The notes: generated by a model not told the origin, from the sequence alone. Numbered from the stretch's first letter, positions 26,776 to 34,041 are shown. The stretch is DNA of 64,000 bases from SIG607 sp045537575 (GCA_045537575.1 JAZSPU010000018.1:1-64000); one strand, 5' to 3'. Numbers and translations: made by a program.

Positions 26776-27921
26776 TTATATTTCAGTAATACCTGCGATA
26801 AAGCAATCTTTACCGTTACTAAGAGCTTCTTTGCAGAACTTGTGCATTTCTTCTACAGAAACCTCTTCGGTAATCATACCTTTACCACATTCAGCTTTTG
26901 AAAGACCGTTAAACCAATCATTATTATAATCGGTTCTGACATAATATTTGTGAACACAATCGGAATTATTTATAACACAGTCATTCATAATGTCGTTATA
27001 GGCTTTTTTTACGCCCAAACTAACGTCAATACAATCTTCAACTACAGTATATGCAGTAGGATATCTTCCTGCGCCATATCCGTAAAAACTTTCTCTGCCC
27101 ACGTGTTCGGCTTCAAATGTGATAAGATTCAGATTAGAATGAATTGATGCCTCAAGAGCTTTATTGCTGACAAACGTAGGTTCAACGAAAACAGACAAAT
27201 GGTCATTTCTATCATAAGCAACACCCATTAATTTACAGGTGCGTTCCATCTCTTCACACGCCGAAATATCCACATCTTTTATATAACGAATACCGGCGAC
27301 ATCTACATTAGTTTTATCAATAGCAATAGAAAAAGCAATATTCGCTGACAAAACAACCTTACACAGAGTATCTATTCCGTCAATATCGGCACTTGGATCT
27401 CTTTCGGCATAGCCTAAATCCTGAGCGGTTTTAAGACACTCGGAAAAGTCAGCCTTATCGGTATGCATTGCATCAAGAATAAAGTTGGAAGTACCGTTCA
27501 TAATACCGCTGACTTCACACACCTTAGCGCAACGTGATACACGTTCAAGGTTTACAAGCCAAGGAATACCGCCGCCTACAGCAGCGGTGTATCTCAAAGC
27601 AACTTTATTTTCCTTTGCAAGAGAAGTAAGTTCCTCATAATACGAGCTTAAAAGTAGTTTATTTGCGGTTATAACATTCTTCCCCTTTTTAAGAGAAGCA
27701 GTTATAAACTCATAAGCAGGATGGAGACCGCCAATAACCTCAACAACGGTATCAACTGAATCATCATTTAATATTTCGTAAAAATCAGTAGTAGAAATTG
27801 CAGAAATATCATCGTGCTTTACTATATCAAGCACGTACTTAACTTCAATTTCTTTTCTGTCAGCTAATATATCATAGACACCTACGCCGACAGTACCAAA
27901 ACCAAGAATTGCTACTTTCAT
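26776..27921 (-). CDS. hom: Homoserine dehydrogenase (short form)
   Basis: The enzyme reduces aspartate semialdehyde to homoserine for threonine and methionine. The protein has 381 residues. The N-terminal Rossmann motif is ILGFGTVGVGV, followed by NVITANKLLL, the catalytic region SGIMNGTSNFIL and GYAERDPSADIDGID. The classical C-terminal ACT domain of about 430-residue enzymes is absent or much reduced, so feedback control probably acts on LysC or on transcription. It is the first gene of the operon. A promoter and a 25-nt perfect-armed inverted repeat lie upstream. Confidence 0.93.
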   Translation of the reverse strand: MKVAILGFGTVGVGVYDILADRKEIEVKYVLDIVKHDDISAISTTDFYEILNDDSVDTVVEVIGGLHPAYEFITASLKKGKNVITANKLLLSSYYEELTSLAKENKVALRYTAAVGGGIPWLVNLERVSRCAKVCEVSGIMNGTSNFILDAMHTDKADFSECLKTAQDLGYAERDPSADIDGIDTLCKVVLSANIAFSIAIDKTNVDVAGIRYIKDVDISACEEMERTCKLMGVAYDRNDHLSVFVEPTFVSNKALEASIHSNLNLITFEAEHVGRESFYGYGAGRYPTAYTVVEDCIDVSLGVKKAYNDIMNDCVINNSDCVHKYYVRTDYNNDWFNGLSKAECGKGMITEEVSVEEMHKFCKEALSNGKDCFIAGITEI

Positions 27922-27937
27922 ATTATACCTCTTTCAT

Positions 27938-27962
27938 ATTTGTACGCCACTCACGTACAAAT
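27938..27962. promoter_or_regulatory. Inverted repeat in the hom leader
   Basis: ATTTGTACG and CGTACAAAT form perfect 9-bp arms around a seven-base centre, 16 bp before the hom ATG and downstream of the promoter. This placement fits a repressor operator or a leader hairpin that overlaps ribosome access. It is not a T-box: the tRNA-binding antiterminator motif and T-run are missing. Confidence 0.5.
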
Positions 27963-27994
27963 ATAGGATTTCTTTCAAATGATTAATTTAATAT

Positions 27995-28023
27995 AATTTA
28001 ACATATTCAGCTTAAAAATGCAA
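27995..28023 (-). promoter_or_regulatory. Candidate promoter of hom-lysC-asd
   Basis: On the minus strand TTGCAT, a 17-nt spacer and TAAATT lie about 70 bp upstream of hom. Confidence 0.5.
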
Positions 28024-28137
28024 TATTAAAAATATAATATCGGCAATTTGCATAAAATTTTCGTATTAATTTTATTTAATTAATGCGAAACATAAATAAA
28101 ACTGTACGCGAATGAAACACACTCAACCAATCTTGCT

Positions 28138-28962
28138 TTAATTATCCATATTTCTAAGTTTTGCCAAATATTTTTTAGGGGTAAAGCCCACTTCCCTTTT
28201 AAAGCATCTTATCATATTACAAGCATCAGTAAAGCCGCATTTTTCAGCTACTGTCTGTTCTGTTTCGCCCTCTTTCATCATTGCAACAGCATTCTTAAGC
28301 CTACTACGGATAATATACTCATTAAGAGTAACACCTGTATATTTTTTAAATGCAGTCATAATGGTAGTTCTGCCAACTCCAAGCATTTCAGAAAGTTCCG
28401 CTGCTACTATTTTTCTGCTATAATTAGAAGAAATATATGTAAGGCACTCGTTCATAAACGGCGGCATTTTAGAAAAGTCACCGCTTTGCTTCATATTCTC
28501 CGAAATGATTGAAATTAAATAAAGTAGTAAAAGTCTTCTTCTGAAAGCGTCGGTTTCGGAATTTATTTGATTTGCCAGTTCAACGTACCGTTCGCATTGT
28601 TCTGCGTTTATTTTCAGCACCGTACCCTTTGGACCGAATACCTGTAATAATAATTCCTGAACCTGCGATAACTCACCAATATATTCGGTTTTAAAATTAA
28701 CATTAACTCTGTTATAAAGCACATCAGTTTCGCAGTAAATATAGTGAGGAGTATGAGGTCGAAGCAAAACAATTTTAGATGAAGTACTATGCTCCATTGA
28801 ATCAGTAAGTAAAACGTTAACGTTACCGGAAATTATTATACTCATTTCATAATAGTTATGCATATGATAATCAGTCATTCGCGGAGTATAACCCTTATAT
28901 TCATCGACCTTTATATCAGCAGAATTTTCATCAATGCCATAACTAACGTATTGAATCGACAT
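28138..28962 (-). CDS. AraC-family transcriptional regulator
   Basis: The protein has 274 residues. The N-terminal cupin-type sensor has HMHNYYEMSIIISG and VLLRPHTPHYIY, and the C-terminal 100 residues hold two helix-turn-helix motifs (KIVAAELSEMLGVGRTTIMTAFKKYTG; QTVAEKCGFTDACNMIRCFKREVG). The ligand is unknown, and no transporter or enzyme gene is adjacent to suggest one. The ATG spaced 10 nt from AGAAAGG is used; a GTG three codons earlier sits inside the ribosome binding site. The 175 bp to hom hold the hom promoter. A pepD terminator lies upstream. Confidence 0.85.
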   Translation of the reverse strand: MSIQYVSYGIDENSADIKVDEYKGYTPRMTDYHMHNYYEMSIIISGNVNVLLTDSMEHSTSSKIVLLRPHTPHYIYCETDVLYNRVNVNFKTEYIGELSQVQELLLQVFGPKGTVLKINAEQCERYVELANQINSETDAFRRRLLLLYLISIISENMKQSGDFSKMPPFMNECLTYISSNYSRKIVAAELSEMLGVGRTTIMTAFKKYTGVTLNEYIIRSRLKNAVAMMKEGETEQTVAEKCGFTDACNMIRCFKREVGFTPKKYLAKLRNMDN

Positions 28963-29012
28963 GCATATCACACCTTTCTATAAAATATTATCATATTGTT
29001 CGATATTTTGCA

Positions 29013-29048
29013 ACAAAAAAACAACCAAAAAGCTTTTGGTTGTTTTTT
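29013..29048 (-). terminator. Terminator of pepD
   Basis: A 15-bp perfect hairpin, AAAACAACCAAAA paired with TTTTGGTTGTTTT around an AGC loop, with a T-run on the minus strand, just after the pepD stop. Confidence 0.85.
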
Positions 29049-29058
29049 AGTACAGATA

Positions 29059-30471
29059 TTACAGTTGTTTAAGCAGATTTAAAAGATAATCATATACCCT
29101 ATTAACAGAAGCCACCGATAATTTTTCGCGAGGAGTATGAATATCCTTCATATCAGGTCCTATTGACACAGCATCAAGATCAGCAATCTTTTCACTTAAC
29201 AAGCCGCATTCAAGACCTGCGTGTATTGCAACCACTTCGGGTTCATAACCGTACATCTCTTTATATACGCGTACCATACTATCTCGAAGTTCTGATTCTT
29301 TTTTATATTCCCAAGCAGGATAATGTCCTTCTGCAAACATCTTGCCGCCAAAAGAATTAACGTATTTTTCGAGATTATCCAGCAATATAAGTTTATCCGC
29401 ATTAACGCTGCTTCTGACAGCAAAGGAAGCGCTAATATAGTTTTTCTCGGTTTTAAGAACGCCAAGGTTAAGGCTTGTCTCAACCAGACCTTCAATATCA
29501 CTACTCCATTTTATAATACCGTTAGGAACATCTTTTAGAAAATCAATAACAGTCTTAGAGGATTTTGCAGTTAAAGCGCAATTATGCATATCCGTCTTTA
29601 CAACAGATATAGAAAGCCCTAAATCGCTGTCAACACGATTATTGGCAACAAATTCAGTAATCTTACTATGAAAATTTTCATTACTAGCCACTATAATTTG
29701 TGAATGTGCAGGAATGGCATTATCTTTAAGACCGCCGTTAATCGAGACAATACGAACGTCACCCAAAACAGAAAGAAAATCTGCTGCAACCTTATTAGCA
29801 TTAAGTCTGCCCTTATGAATTTCTACACCCGAATGTCCGCCCTGCAGTCCTTCAACCACAATTTTATAGCACGGCAACTGATTTTCTTCAAACTCTATTG
29901 GAACCGTAAGTTCAGCGCGTACTCCGCCTGCACAGCTTACCGTAAATACTCCTTCATCCTCTGAATCAATATTGATAAGTCTTTTGCCGTCAAAGAGAGA
30001 ACCATCCAGCGCCGCCGCGCCATACATACCGGTTTCTTCATCAACAGTGAAAAGCACCTCAAGTGCCGGATGTACTATTTCGTCACTCTCAAGGATAGCC
30101 AAAGCCATTGCTACCGCTATTCCGTCGTCGCCGCCCAAAGTAGTGCCATTAGCAAAAACAAATTCACCGTCAGTATCCACTTCAATAAAGTCTTTTAAGA
30201 AATCAAATTCAACCTCAGGATTTTTTTCACACACCATATCAAGATGTCCTTGAATAATAACAGCCGGAGAATCTTCCTTGCCCTTAGTAGCAGGTTTTTT
30301 AATAATAATATTTCCTATCTCTTCGCGAACGTACTCAAGATTGTGCTCAACAGCAAATTTTTCACAAAAATCGCTGATTTTTGAAGTGTCACCTGAACCG
30401 TGCGGAATCTTGCATATTTCCTCAAAATAATAAAAAACTCTCTCAGGAGTCAGTTTTTCTAATTTGCTCAT
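29059..30471 (-). CDS. pepD: Aminoacyl-histidine dipeptidase (M20 family)
   Basis: This is a cytosolic zinc dipeptidase of broad specificity. The protein has 470 residues. Metal-binding motifs are GHLDMV near residues 75-80, TLGGDDGIAVAMALAI near 111-126, and DEETGMYGAAAL near 144-155, with the catalytic glutamate in DEE. The lid region holds QGGHSGVEIHKGR. These match PepD rather than PepT. It has a clear promoter 28 bp upstream and a terminator, so it is monocistronic. A palindrome-array element lies directly behind the promoter and carries a second outward promoter that could also reach pepD. Confidence 0.93.
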   Translation of the reverse strand: MSKLEKLTPERVFYYFEEICKIPHGSGDTSKISDFCEKFAVEHNLEYVREEIGNIIIKKPATKGKEDSPAVIIQGHLDMVCEKNPEVEFDFLKDFIEVDTDGEFVFANGTTLGGDDGIAVAMALAILESDEIVHPALEVLFTVDEETGMYGAAALDGSLFDGKRLINIDSEDEGVFTVSCAGGVRAELTVPIEFEENQLPCYKIVVEGLQGGHSGVEIHKGRLNANKVAADFLSVLGDVRIVSINGGLKDNAIPAHSQIIVASNENFHSKITEFVANNRVDSDLGLSISVVKTDMHNCALTAKSSKTVIDFLKDVPNGIIKWSSDIEGLVETSLNLGVLKTEKNYISASFAVRSSVNADKLILLDNLEKYVNSFGGKMFAEGHYPAWEYKKESELRDSMVRVYKEMYGYEPEVVAIHAGLECGLLSEKIADLDAVSIGPDMKDIHTPREKLSVASVNRVYDYLLNLLKQL

Positions 30472-30498
30472 ATTTTCACCTTATAATTATTTTCTTAT

Positions 30499-30527
30499 AT
30501 TATATATCACTCTGCAAAAATTTTCAA
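30499..30527 (-). promoter_or_regulatory. Promoter of pepD
   Basis: On the minus strand TTGAAA, a 17-nt spacer and TATAAT, 28 bp before the pepD start codon. Confidence 0.72.
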
Positions 30528-30596
30528 GAAGCAATGATGATTGCACCTACGGCGATGATATACCAAGCCTACGGCTTGAATAATAAAGAAAGAAGT
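30528..30596. repeat. Degenerate palindrome remnants left of array 1
   Basis: Two small palindromes, GCAAT-GATG-ATTGC and CAAGCC-TAC-GGCTTG, are separated by GATGATAT-like spacing. They resemble the units of the neighbouring array but with a third linker type, and look like a decayed relative or an older array. No coding potential. Confidence 0.4.
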
Positions 30597-30831
30597 TTTG
30601 TATCATAAAACAACGCTCTTTTCAATGAAATCGCGCAAGGCGCGATGAAATCCTCACTGCGTTCGGATGAAATCTGCTTCGCAGATGAAATTAAATCCGT
30701 CCTTTCCCGACGAAGTCGGATTTCATCACGAAGTGATTTCATCCCACGAAAGTGGGATTTATCCCACCCGATAGGGTGGATTTAGTTAAAAAGAAACAAC
30801 CTTTGTCCATTAGACAAAGGTTGTTTCTTTT
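30597..30831 (+). repeat. Palindrome array 1 (GATGAAAT linker) with outward promoter and terminal hairpin
   Basis: From left to right this noncoding element holds an outward promoter-like sequence at 30597-30625 (minus strand: TTGAAA, 17 nt, TACAAA). Then come small palindromes separated by a constant linker: TCGCGC-AAG-GCGCGA, ATCC...GGAT, ATCTGC-TTC-GCAGAT, CCGAC-GAA-GTCGG, ATCAC-GAA-GTGAT and ATCCCAC-GAAA-GTGGGAT. The linker reads GATGAAAT up to about 30690 and ATTTCATC after it. A hairpin with a GATA loop (30761-30781), TTTAGTT and a perfect 19-bp hairpin complete it. Each palindrome has its own sequence, so this is neither a simple tandem repeat nor CRISPR. Confidence 0.85.
30789..30831. 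terminator. Terminal 19-bp hairpin of array 1, terminator of the lipoprotein gene
   Basis: AAAAGAAACAACCTTTGTC pairs perfectly with its complement around a CATTA loop. It has T-rich ends on both strands, so it can end the lipoprotein transcript (minus) and any array transcript (plus). Its tip TTTGTC/GACAAA is shared with the terminal hairpin of array 2. Confidence 0.8.
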
Positions 30832-30892
30832 CTGCGAAAGAGCAACATAACGGTGCATAAATGTGGGTAAGAAAAGCGATTAGGTGCGCAAT

Positions 30893-31270
30893 TTATCGCA
30901 TAGTATCGCTATGGATAAATTCTGTATTTTCTTTCAATTGAAAAAATTCGTTATCGCCGTTATCAATCAAAATCAATGTTTTGGAGTCTTTTATTTCAAA
31001 GACAAAAGTTGAAATTTGTGTTGTTGCTACCAAGGAGTTCCCCTCAATACTAAAAGAGCCTTGTGCCTGGAAGGAAACGATACTTCCTGCTCCCATTGCA
31101 AAACCACCATCTTCAAGAGAAAGTGATACATAAGGCGTTAATCCTTCATCAAAGTCTCCCGACATATAATAAGTTCCCGAGATCAAATCTTCTTCAGTTT
31201 TGATAGAATTGCAGCCGACGAATGAAAGTGCTACAATTAAGCAAATCAAACAGCAAATAATATGTTTCAT
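30893..31270 (-). CDS. Small lipoprotein coupled to the four-helix-bundle gene
   Basis: The protein has 125 residues. Residues 1-20 are a lipoprotein signal ending SFVGC (Cys20). The mature part is beta-rich and looks like one small barrel or sandwich: SGTYYMSGDFDEGLTPYVSL, GSFSIEGNSLVATTQ, STFVFEIKDSKTLILIDNG. I do not recognise a named family. The ATG overlaps the stop of the four-helix-bundle gene (ATGA) and has GGAG nine bases upstream, so it is translationally coupled to it. An earlier in-frame start inside that gene lacks a lipobox in the right position and is rejected. Surface location is predicted; function unknown. Confidence 0.7.
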   Translation of the reverse strand: MKHIICCLICLIVALSFVGCNSIKTEEDLISGTYYMSGDFDEGLTPYVSLSLEDGGFAMGAGSIVSFQAQGSFSIEGNSLVATTQISTFVFEIKDSKTLILIDNGDNEFFQLKENTEFIHSDTMR

Positions 31271-31620
31271 TTCGCACTCTCCTTTGCGGTGTTGATGGAT
31301 GAGATGAGCATAACTCGAATACTTGTGCAAGCGGAGTCAAGGGATTTATATTCTTCTTCGGATATGTAATTCGTTTTGAACAGCAGTTCTAACCAATACC
31401 CGGTTTCGCTGGATTCTTTAAGGGCAATTTGCAATTTTGCGATAAAGTCCGCCTTGCCGTGAGCATACTGTGCTTCACGGATATTGGCTCCAATGGATGT
31501 GCCACTCCTGCCGATTTGGTTGGAGATGATGGACTCGCGTTTTTCTTTTAGATATTTAACAAGGTTAATGATGGATACTGCGAAATCCATAGACTGCGTT
31601 CTCAATTTGCTTTCTGACAT
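31267..31620 (-). CDS. Four-helix-bundle protein (S23 / Avd-like family)
   Basis: The protein has 117 residues and is predicted to be entirely helical. The family signature NQIGRSGTSIGANIREAQYA lies near residues 33-52, and LQIALKESSETGYWLELL follows. This family includes proteins encoded in 23S rRNA intervening sequences and the Avd accessory proteins of diversity-generating retroelements; some members bind nucleic acid. No reverse transcriptase or rRNA is nearby. The ATG after GGGGTGCCACT is used. A near-consensus promoter lies 22 bp upstream at the edge of palindrome array 2. It overlaps the lipoprotein gene by four bases. Confidence 0.85.
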   Translation of the reverse strand: MSESKLRTQSMDFAVSIINLVKYLKEKRESIISNQIGRSGTSIGANIREAQYAHGKADFIAKLQIALKESSETGYWLELLFKTNYISEEEYKSLDSACTSIRVMLISSINTAKESAK

Positions 31621-31642
31621 AGTGGCACCCCTATTCGAACAT

Positions 31643-31671
31643 ATTATATCATAAACATCTGCAATAGACAA
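31643..31671 (-). promoter_or_regulatory. Promoter of the four-helix-bundle gene at the edge of array 2
   Basis: On the minus strand TTGTCT, a 17-nt spacer ending TTTATGA, and TATAAT. The same spacer end and spacing occur at the left edge of array 1 (TTGAAA, 17 nt ending TTTATGA, TACAAA). Confidence 0.78.
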
Positions 31672-31676
31672 CATTC

Positions 31677-31890
31677 AGTGAAGTTTGGGCTGCGCCCAAG
31701 TGAAGTTATGCCTACGGCATAGTGAAATATTGCGACTTTGCCGCAAAGTGAAGTTAAGTGCGCCACAACACTTGCGAAGCAAACTTCACTGCGCAGCAAC
31801 TTCACGATGCAAAGCATCACTTCACGCGCCGATAGGCGCACTTAGTTCGAAAAAAGAGTCTTTTGTCTAGTAGACAAAAGACTCTTTTTT
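31677..31890 (+). repeat. Palindrome array 2 (AGTGAAGT linker) with terminal hairpin
   Basis: Small palindromes are separated by a constant linker. They are TTGGGC-TGC-GCCCAA, TATGCC-TAC-GGCATA, TTGCG...CGCAA, AAGTG...CACTT, TTGC-GAA-GCAA, a short TGCGCA and GATGC-AAA-GCATC. The linker reads AGTGAAGT up to about 31755 and ACTTCAC from about 31793. Then come GCGCC-GATA-GGCGC (31826-31839), ACTTAGTT and a perfect 18-bp hairpin at 31850-31890. The plan and orientation match array 1, although the linker and all palindromes differ. No coding potential. Confidence 0.85.
31850..31890. terminator. Terminal 18-bp hairpin of array 2, terminator of tRNA-Leu
   Basis: AAAAAAGAGTCTTTTGTC pairs perfectly with its complement around TAGTA, with T-runs at both ends. 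It begins two bases after the CCA end of tRNA-Leu on the minus strand, so it serves as that gene's terminator. Confidence 0.82.
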
Positions 31891-31892
31891 CG

Positions 31893-31977
31893 TGGTGCGG
31901 ATAATGGGACTTGAACCCATACGTCGGTTGACACACGCCCCTCAAACGTGCCTGTCTGCCTATTCCAGCACATCCGC
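31893..31977 (-). tRNA. tRNA-Leu (anticodon GAG)
   Basis: The 85-nt class II tRNA has an encoded CCA. Acceptor GCGGATG pairs with the 3' strand, the anticodon arm is CACGT-TTGAGGG-GCGTG giving GAG, there is a long variable arm (TGTCAACCGACG), and a T arm with GGTTCAAGTCC. It reads CUC leucine codons. Confidence 0.95.
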
Positions 31978-31992
31978 ATTTGCGACTTTATT

Positions 31993-32021
31993 ATATTACC
32001 ACAAGAGGTTTTATTTGTCAA
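31993..32021 (-). promoter_or_regulatory. Promoter of tRNA-Leu
   Basis: On the minus strand TTGACA, a 17-nt spacer and TAATAT, 15 bp before the tRNA 5' end, downstream of the groEL terminator. Confidence 0.75.
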
Positions 32022-32060
32022 CAATAAATTTTGCTTTTTTATAAATATTTTTAAAATAGT

Positions 32061-32088
32061 GAAAACCGTCGGTTTTCCGACGGTTTTC
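32061..32088 (-). terminator. Terminator of groESL
   Basis: GAAAACCGTCGG-TTTT-CCGACGGTTTTC is a perfect 12-bp hairpin nine bases after the groEL stop, followed on the minus strand by a T-rich stretch. Confidence 0.87.
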
Positions 32089-32097
32089 AGACTTAAA

Positions 32098-33735
32098 TTA
32101 ATACATACCGCCTTGAGCAGCAGCGGCTGCAGCAGCCGCATTAGCAGCTTGTGCATCCTCTTTTTTATCTGCAACCAAAGTTTCGGTTGTAAGAACCATA
32201 GATGCAACGGATGCAGCATTCTGAAGCGCAGAACGAGTAACCTTAGTAGGATCAACTATACCTGCCTCGATCATATCGGTATATACTTCTCTGTATGCAT
32301 CAAAGCCGTAATTTGCTTTTCCCGCAGATACTATCTTATCAACAATCACAGAGCCTTCAAGACCTGCATTAGCGGCAATTTGACGAATAGGTGCTTCAAG
32401 TGACTTAAGAACAATAGCAACACCTGTCTTTTCATCACCTTCTAAGGTTGCAAGAAGTTCCTTAACAGAACCTATAGCATTAACAAGTGCAACGCCACCG
32501 CCTGCTACGATACCTTCCTCAACAGCAGCTTTAGTAGCAGAAAGTGCATCTTCGATACGAAGCTTCTTTTCTTTCATTTCAATTTCAGTTGCGGCGCCAA
32601 CCTTAACAACTGCAACACCGCCTGCAAGTTTAGCAAGACGTTCCTGAAGTTTTTCTCTATCAAAATCAGAAGTAGTAACTTCTATCTGGCTCTTTATCTG
32701 ACCGATACGGTCATTAATAAGGTTTTTATCACCTGCACCGCCAACAATAACGGTAGTCTCTTTACCAACCTTAACCTGAGCGGCACGTCCCAACATATCT
32801 ACTGTGGTTTCCTTTAAGTCAAGACCAAGTTCTTCAGTAATTACTTCGCCACCGGTAAGAATAGCTATATCGCGGAGCATTTCTTTTCTTCTGTCACCAA
32901 ATCCGGGAGCCTTTACACCAACGCAAGTAAATACGCCGCGAAGCTTATTGATAATAAGGTTAGAAAGAGCATCTCCCTCTATATCTTCAGCAATAATAAC
33001 AAGTTTTTTACCTGTCTGTACGATTTGTTCAAGAAGAGGAAGAATTTCCTGAATTGATGATATTTTCTTATCGGTAATAAGAACGAGAGCATCATCAATT
33101 ATTGCTTCCATCTTATCGGTATCGGTAGCCATATAAGGAGTGATATATCCTCTGTCAAACTGCATACCTTCTACAACGTCGATATATGTTTCAGCAGTTT
33201 TAGATTCTTCTACTGTAATAACACCGTCAGCGGTAACCTTTTCCATAGCCTGCGCAATAAGATTACCGATAGTTTCATCCCCTGCAGAAACAGTAGCAAC
33301 TCTAGCAATATCTTCACTGCAGGTAACTTTTTTAGAGTTGGAAATTACGGTTGCAACAGCGGTATCTACAGCCTTGGCAATACCCTTTTTAAGAACCATA
33401 GGATTTGCGCCTGCGGCAACGTTCTTCATTCCTTCTAAAATAAGAGCCTGTGCAAGAACAGTAGCGGTAGTAGTACCATCCCCTGCTGCATCGTTAGTCT
33501 TTACGGATACTTCTTTTACAAGCTGAGCGCCCATATTTTCAAAAGGATCATCAAGCTCGATATCCTTAGCGATAGTAACACCGTCATTTGTTATAAGAGG
33601 AGAACCGTACTTTTTATCAAGTACAACGTTTCTTCCCTTTGGTCCTAAAGTAACCTTAACAGCATTTGCAAGTTGGTCAACGCCTGATTGCAATGCTTTT
33701 CTGGCTTCTTCTCCAAAAATAATTTGCTTTGCCAT
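32098..33735 (-). CDS. groEL: Chaperonin GroEL (60 kDa)
   Basis: This ATP-driven double-ring chaperonin folds cytosolic proteins together with GroES. The protein has 545 residues, standard length. It has KVTLGPKGRNVVLDKK near the N-terminus, the nucleotide-site DAAGDGTTTATVLAQ near 86-100, and GGGVALVNAI near 414. The C-terminal tail is alanine-rich and ends in a single GGMY instead of the repeated GGM of many relatives. It lies 18 bp after groES with an AAGGAG ribosome binding site. Confidence 0.98.
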   Translation of the reverse strand: MAKQIIFGEEARKALQSGVDQLANAVKVTLGPKGRNVVLDKKYGSPLITNDGVTIAKDIELDDPFENMGAQLVKEVSVKTNDAAGDGTTTATVLAQALILEGMKNVAAGANPMVLKKGIAKAVDTAVATVISNSKKVTCSEDIARVATVSAGDETIGNLIAQAMEKVTADGVITVEESKTAETYIDVVEGMQFDRGYITPYMATDTDKMEAIIDDALVLITDKKISSIQEILPLLEQIVQTGKKLVIIAEDIEGDALSNLIINKLRGVFTCVGVKAPGFGDRRKEMLRDIAILTGGEVITEELGLDLKETTVDMLGRAAQVKVGKETTVIVGGAGDKNLINDRIGQIKSQIEVTTSDFDREKLQERLAKLAGGVAVVKVGAATEIEMKEKKLRIEDALSATKAAVEEGIVAGGGVALVNAIGSVKELLATLEGDEKTGVAIVLKSLEAPIRQIAANAGLEGSVIVDKIVSAGKANYGFDAYREVYTDMIEAGIVDPTKVTRSALQNAASVASMVLTTETLVADKKEDAQAANAAAAAAAAQGGMY

Positions 33736-33753
33736 ATCTAAAATCTCCTTAAA

Positions 33754-34041
33754 TTATTCTACAATAGCCAAAATATCCGCAAGAGAAACAATACTGTAGT
33801 CTTCTCCGTCAAGTTTAACTTCAGTACCGGAATATTTTGCTACTAAAACTTTATCTCCAACCTTTACGGTCATAGGAATAAGATTTCCGTTTTTATCGTA
33901 AGCACCGGGGCCTACTGCTACAACCTCAGCAACAGAAGGTTTCTCTTTAGCAGCAGCAGTAAGAATAATACCGCTTTTAGTTGTTTCTTCAGCTTCTGTC
34001 ATACGGGTAACAACTTTGTCTGATAAAGGTTTGATAGTCAT
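33754..34041 (-). CDS. groES: Co-chaperonin GroES (10 kDa)
   Basis: The protein has 95 residues. The N-terminus IKPLSDKVVTRMTEAEETTKSGI contains the mobile loop, followed by VGDKVLVAKYSGTEVKLDGEDYSIV. It caps the GroEL ring. The ATG six codons into the longest frame is used, because it follows GGAGGTATTTAAT. Its upstream region carries a promoter that overlaps the end of the lipid-kinase gene, and no CIRCE operator. Confidence 0.97.
   Translation of the reverse strand: MTIKPLSDKVVTRMTEAEETTKSGIILTAAAKEKPSVAEVVAVGPGAYDKNGNLIPMTVKVGDKVLVAKYSGTEVKLDGEDYSIVSLADILAIVE

Noticed and set aside
27922..28137. T-box or lysine riboswitch upstream of hom
   Set aside because: The region lacks the T-box sequence, the multi-helix lysine aptamer and a terminator. 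Only a short inverted repeat is present.
31267..31620. Diversity-generating retroelement (Avd-like protein)
   Set aside because: No reverse transcriptase, template repeat or variable repeat is visible anywhere in the window.
30597..31890. CRISPR array
   Set aside because: The constant parts are only 7-9 nt, the variable parts are palindromes rather than unique spacers, spacing is irregular, and no cas genes are present.
30597..31890. Composite transposon bounded by the two arrays
   Set aside because: No transposase gene lies between them, the arrays are not copies of each other in sequence, and I see no target duplications. A mobile origin stays possible but is not supported.
31842..32255. 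Open frame of 137 codons on the minus strand
   Set aside because: It runs through the groEL terminator, tRNA-Leu and its promoter, and is a shadow of groEL and the tRNA.
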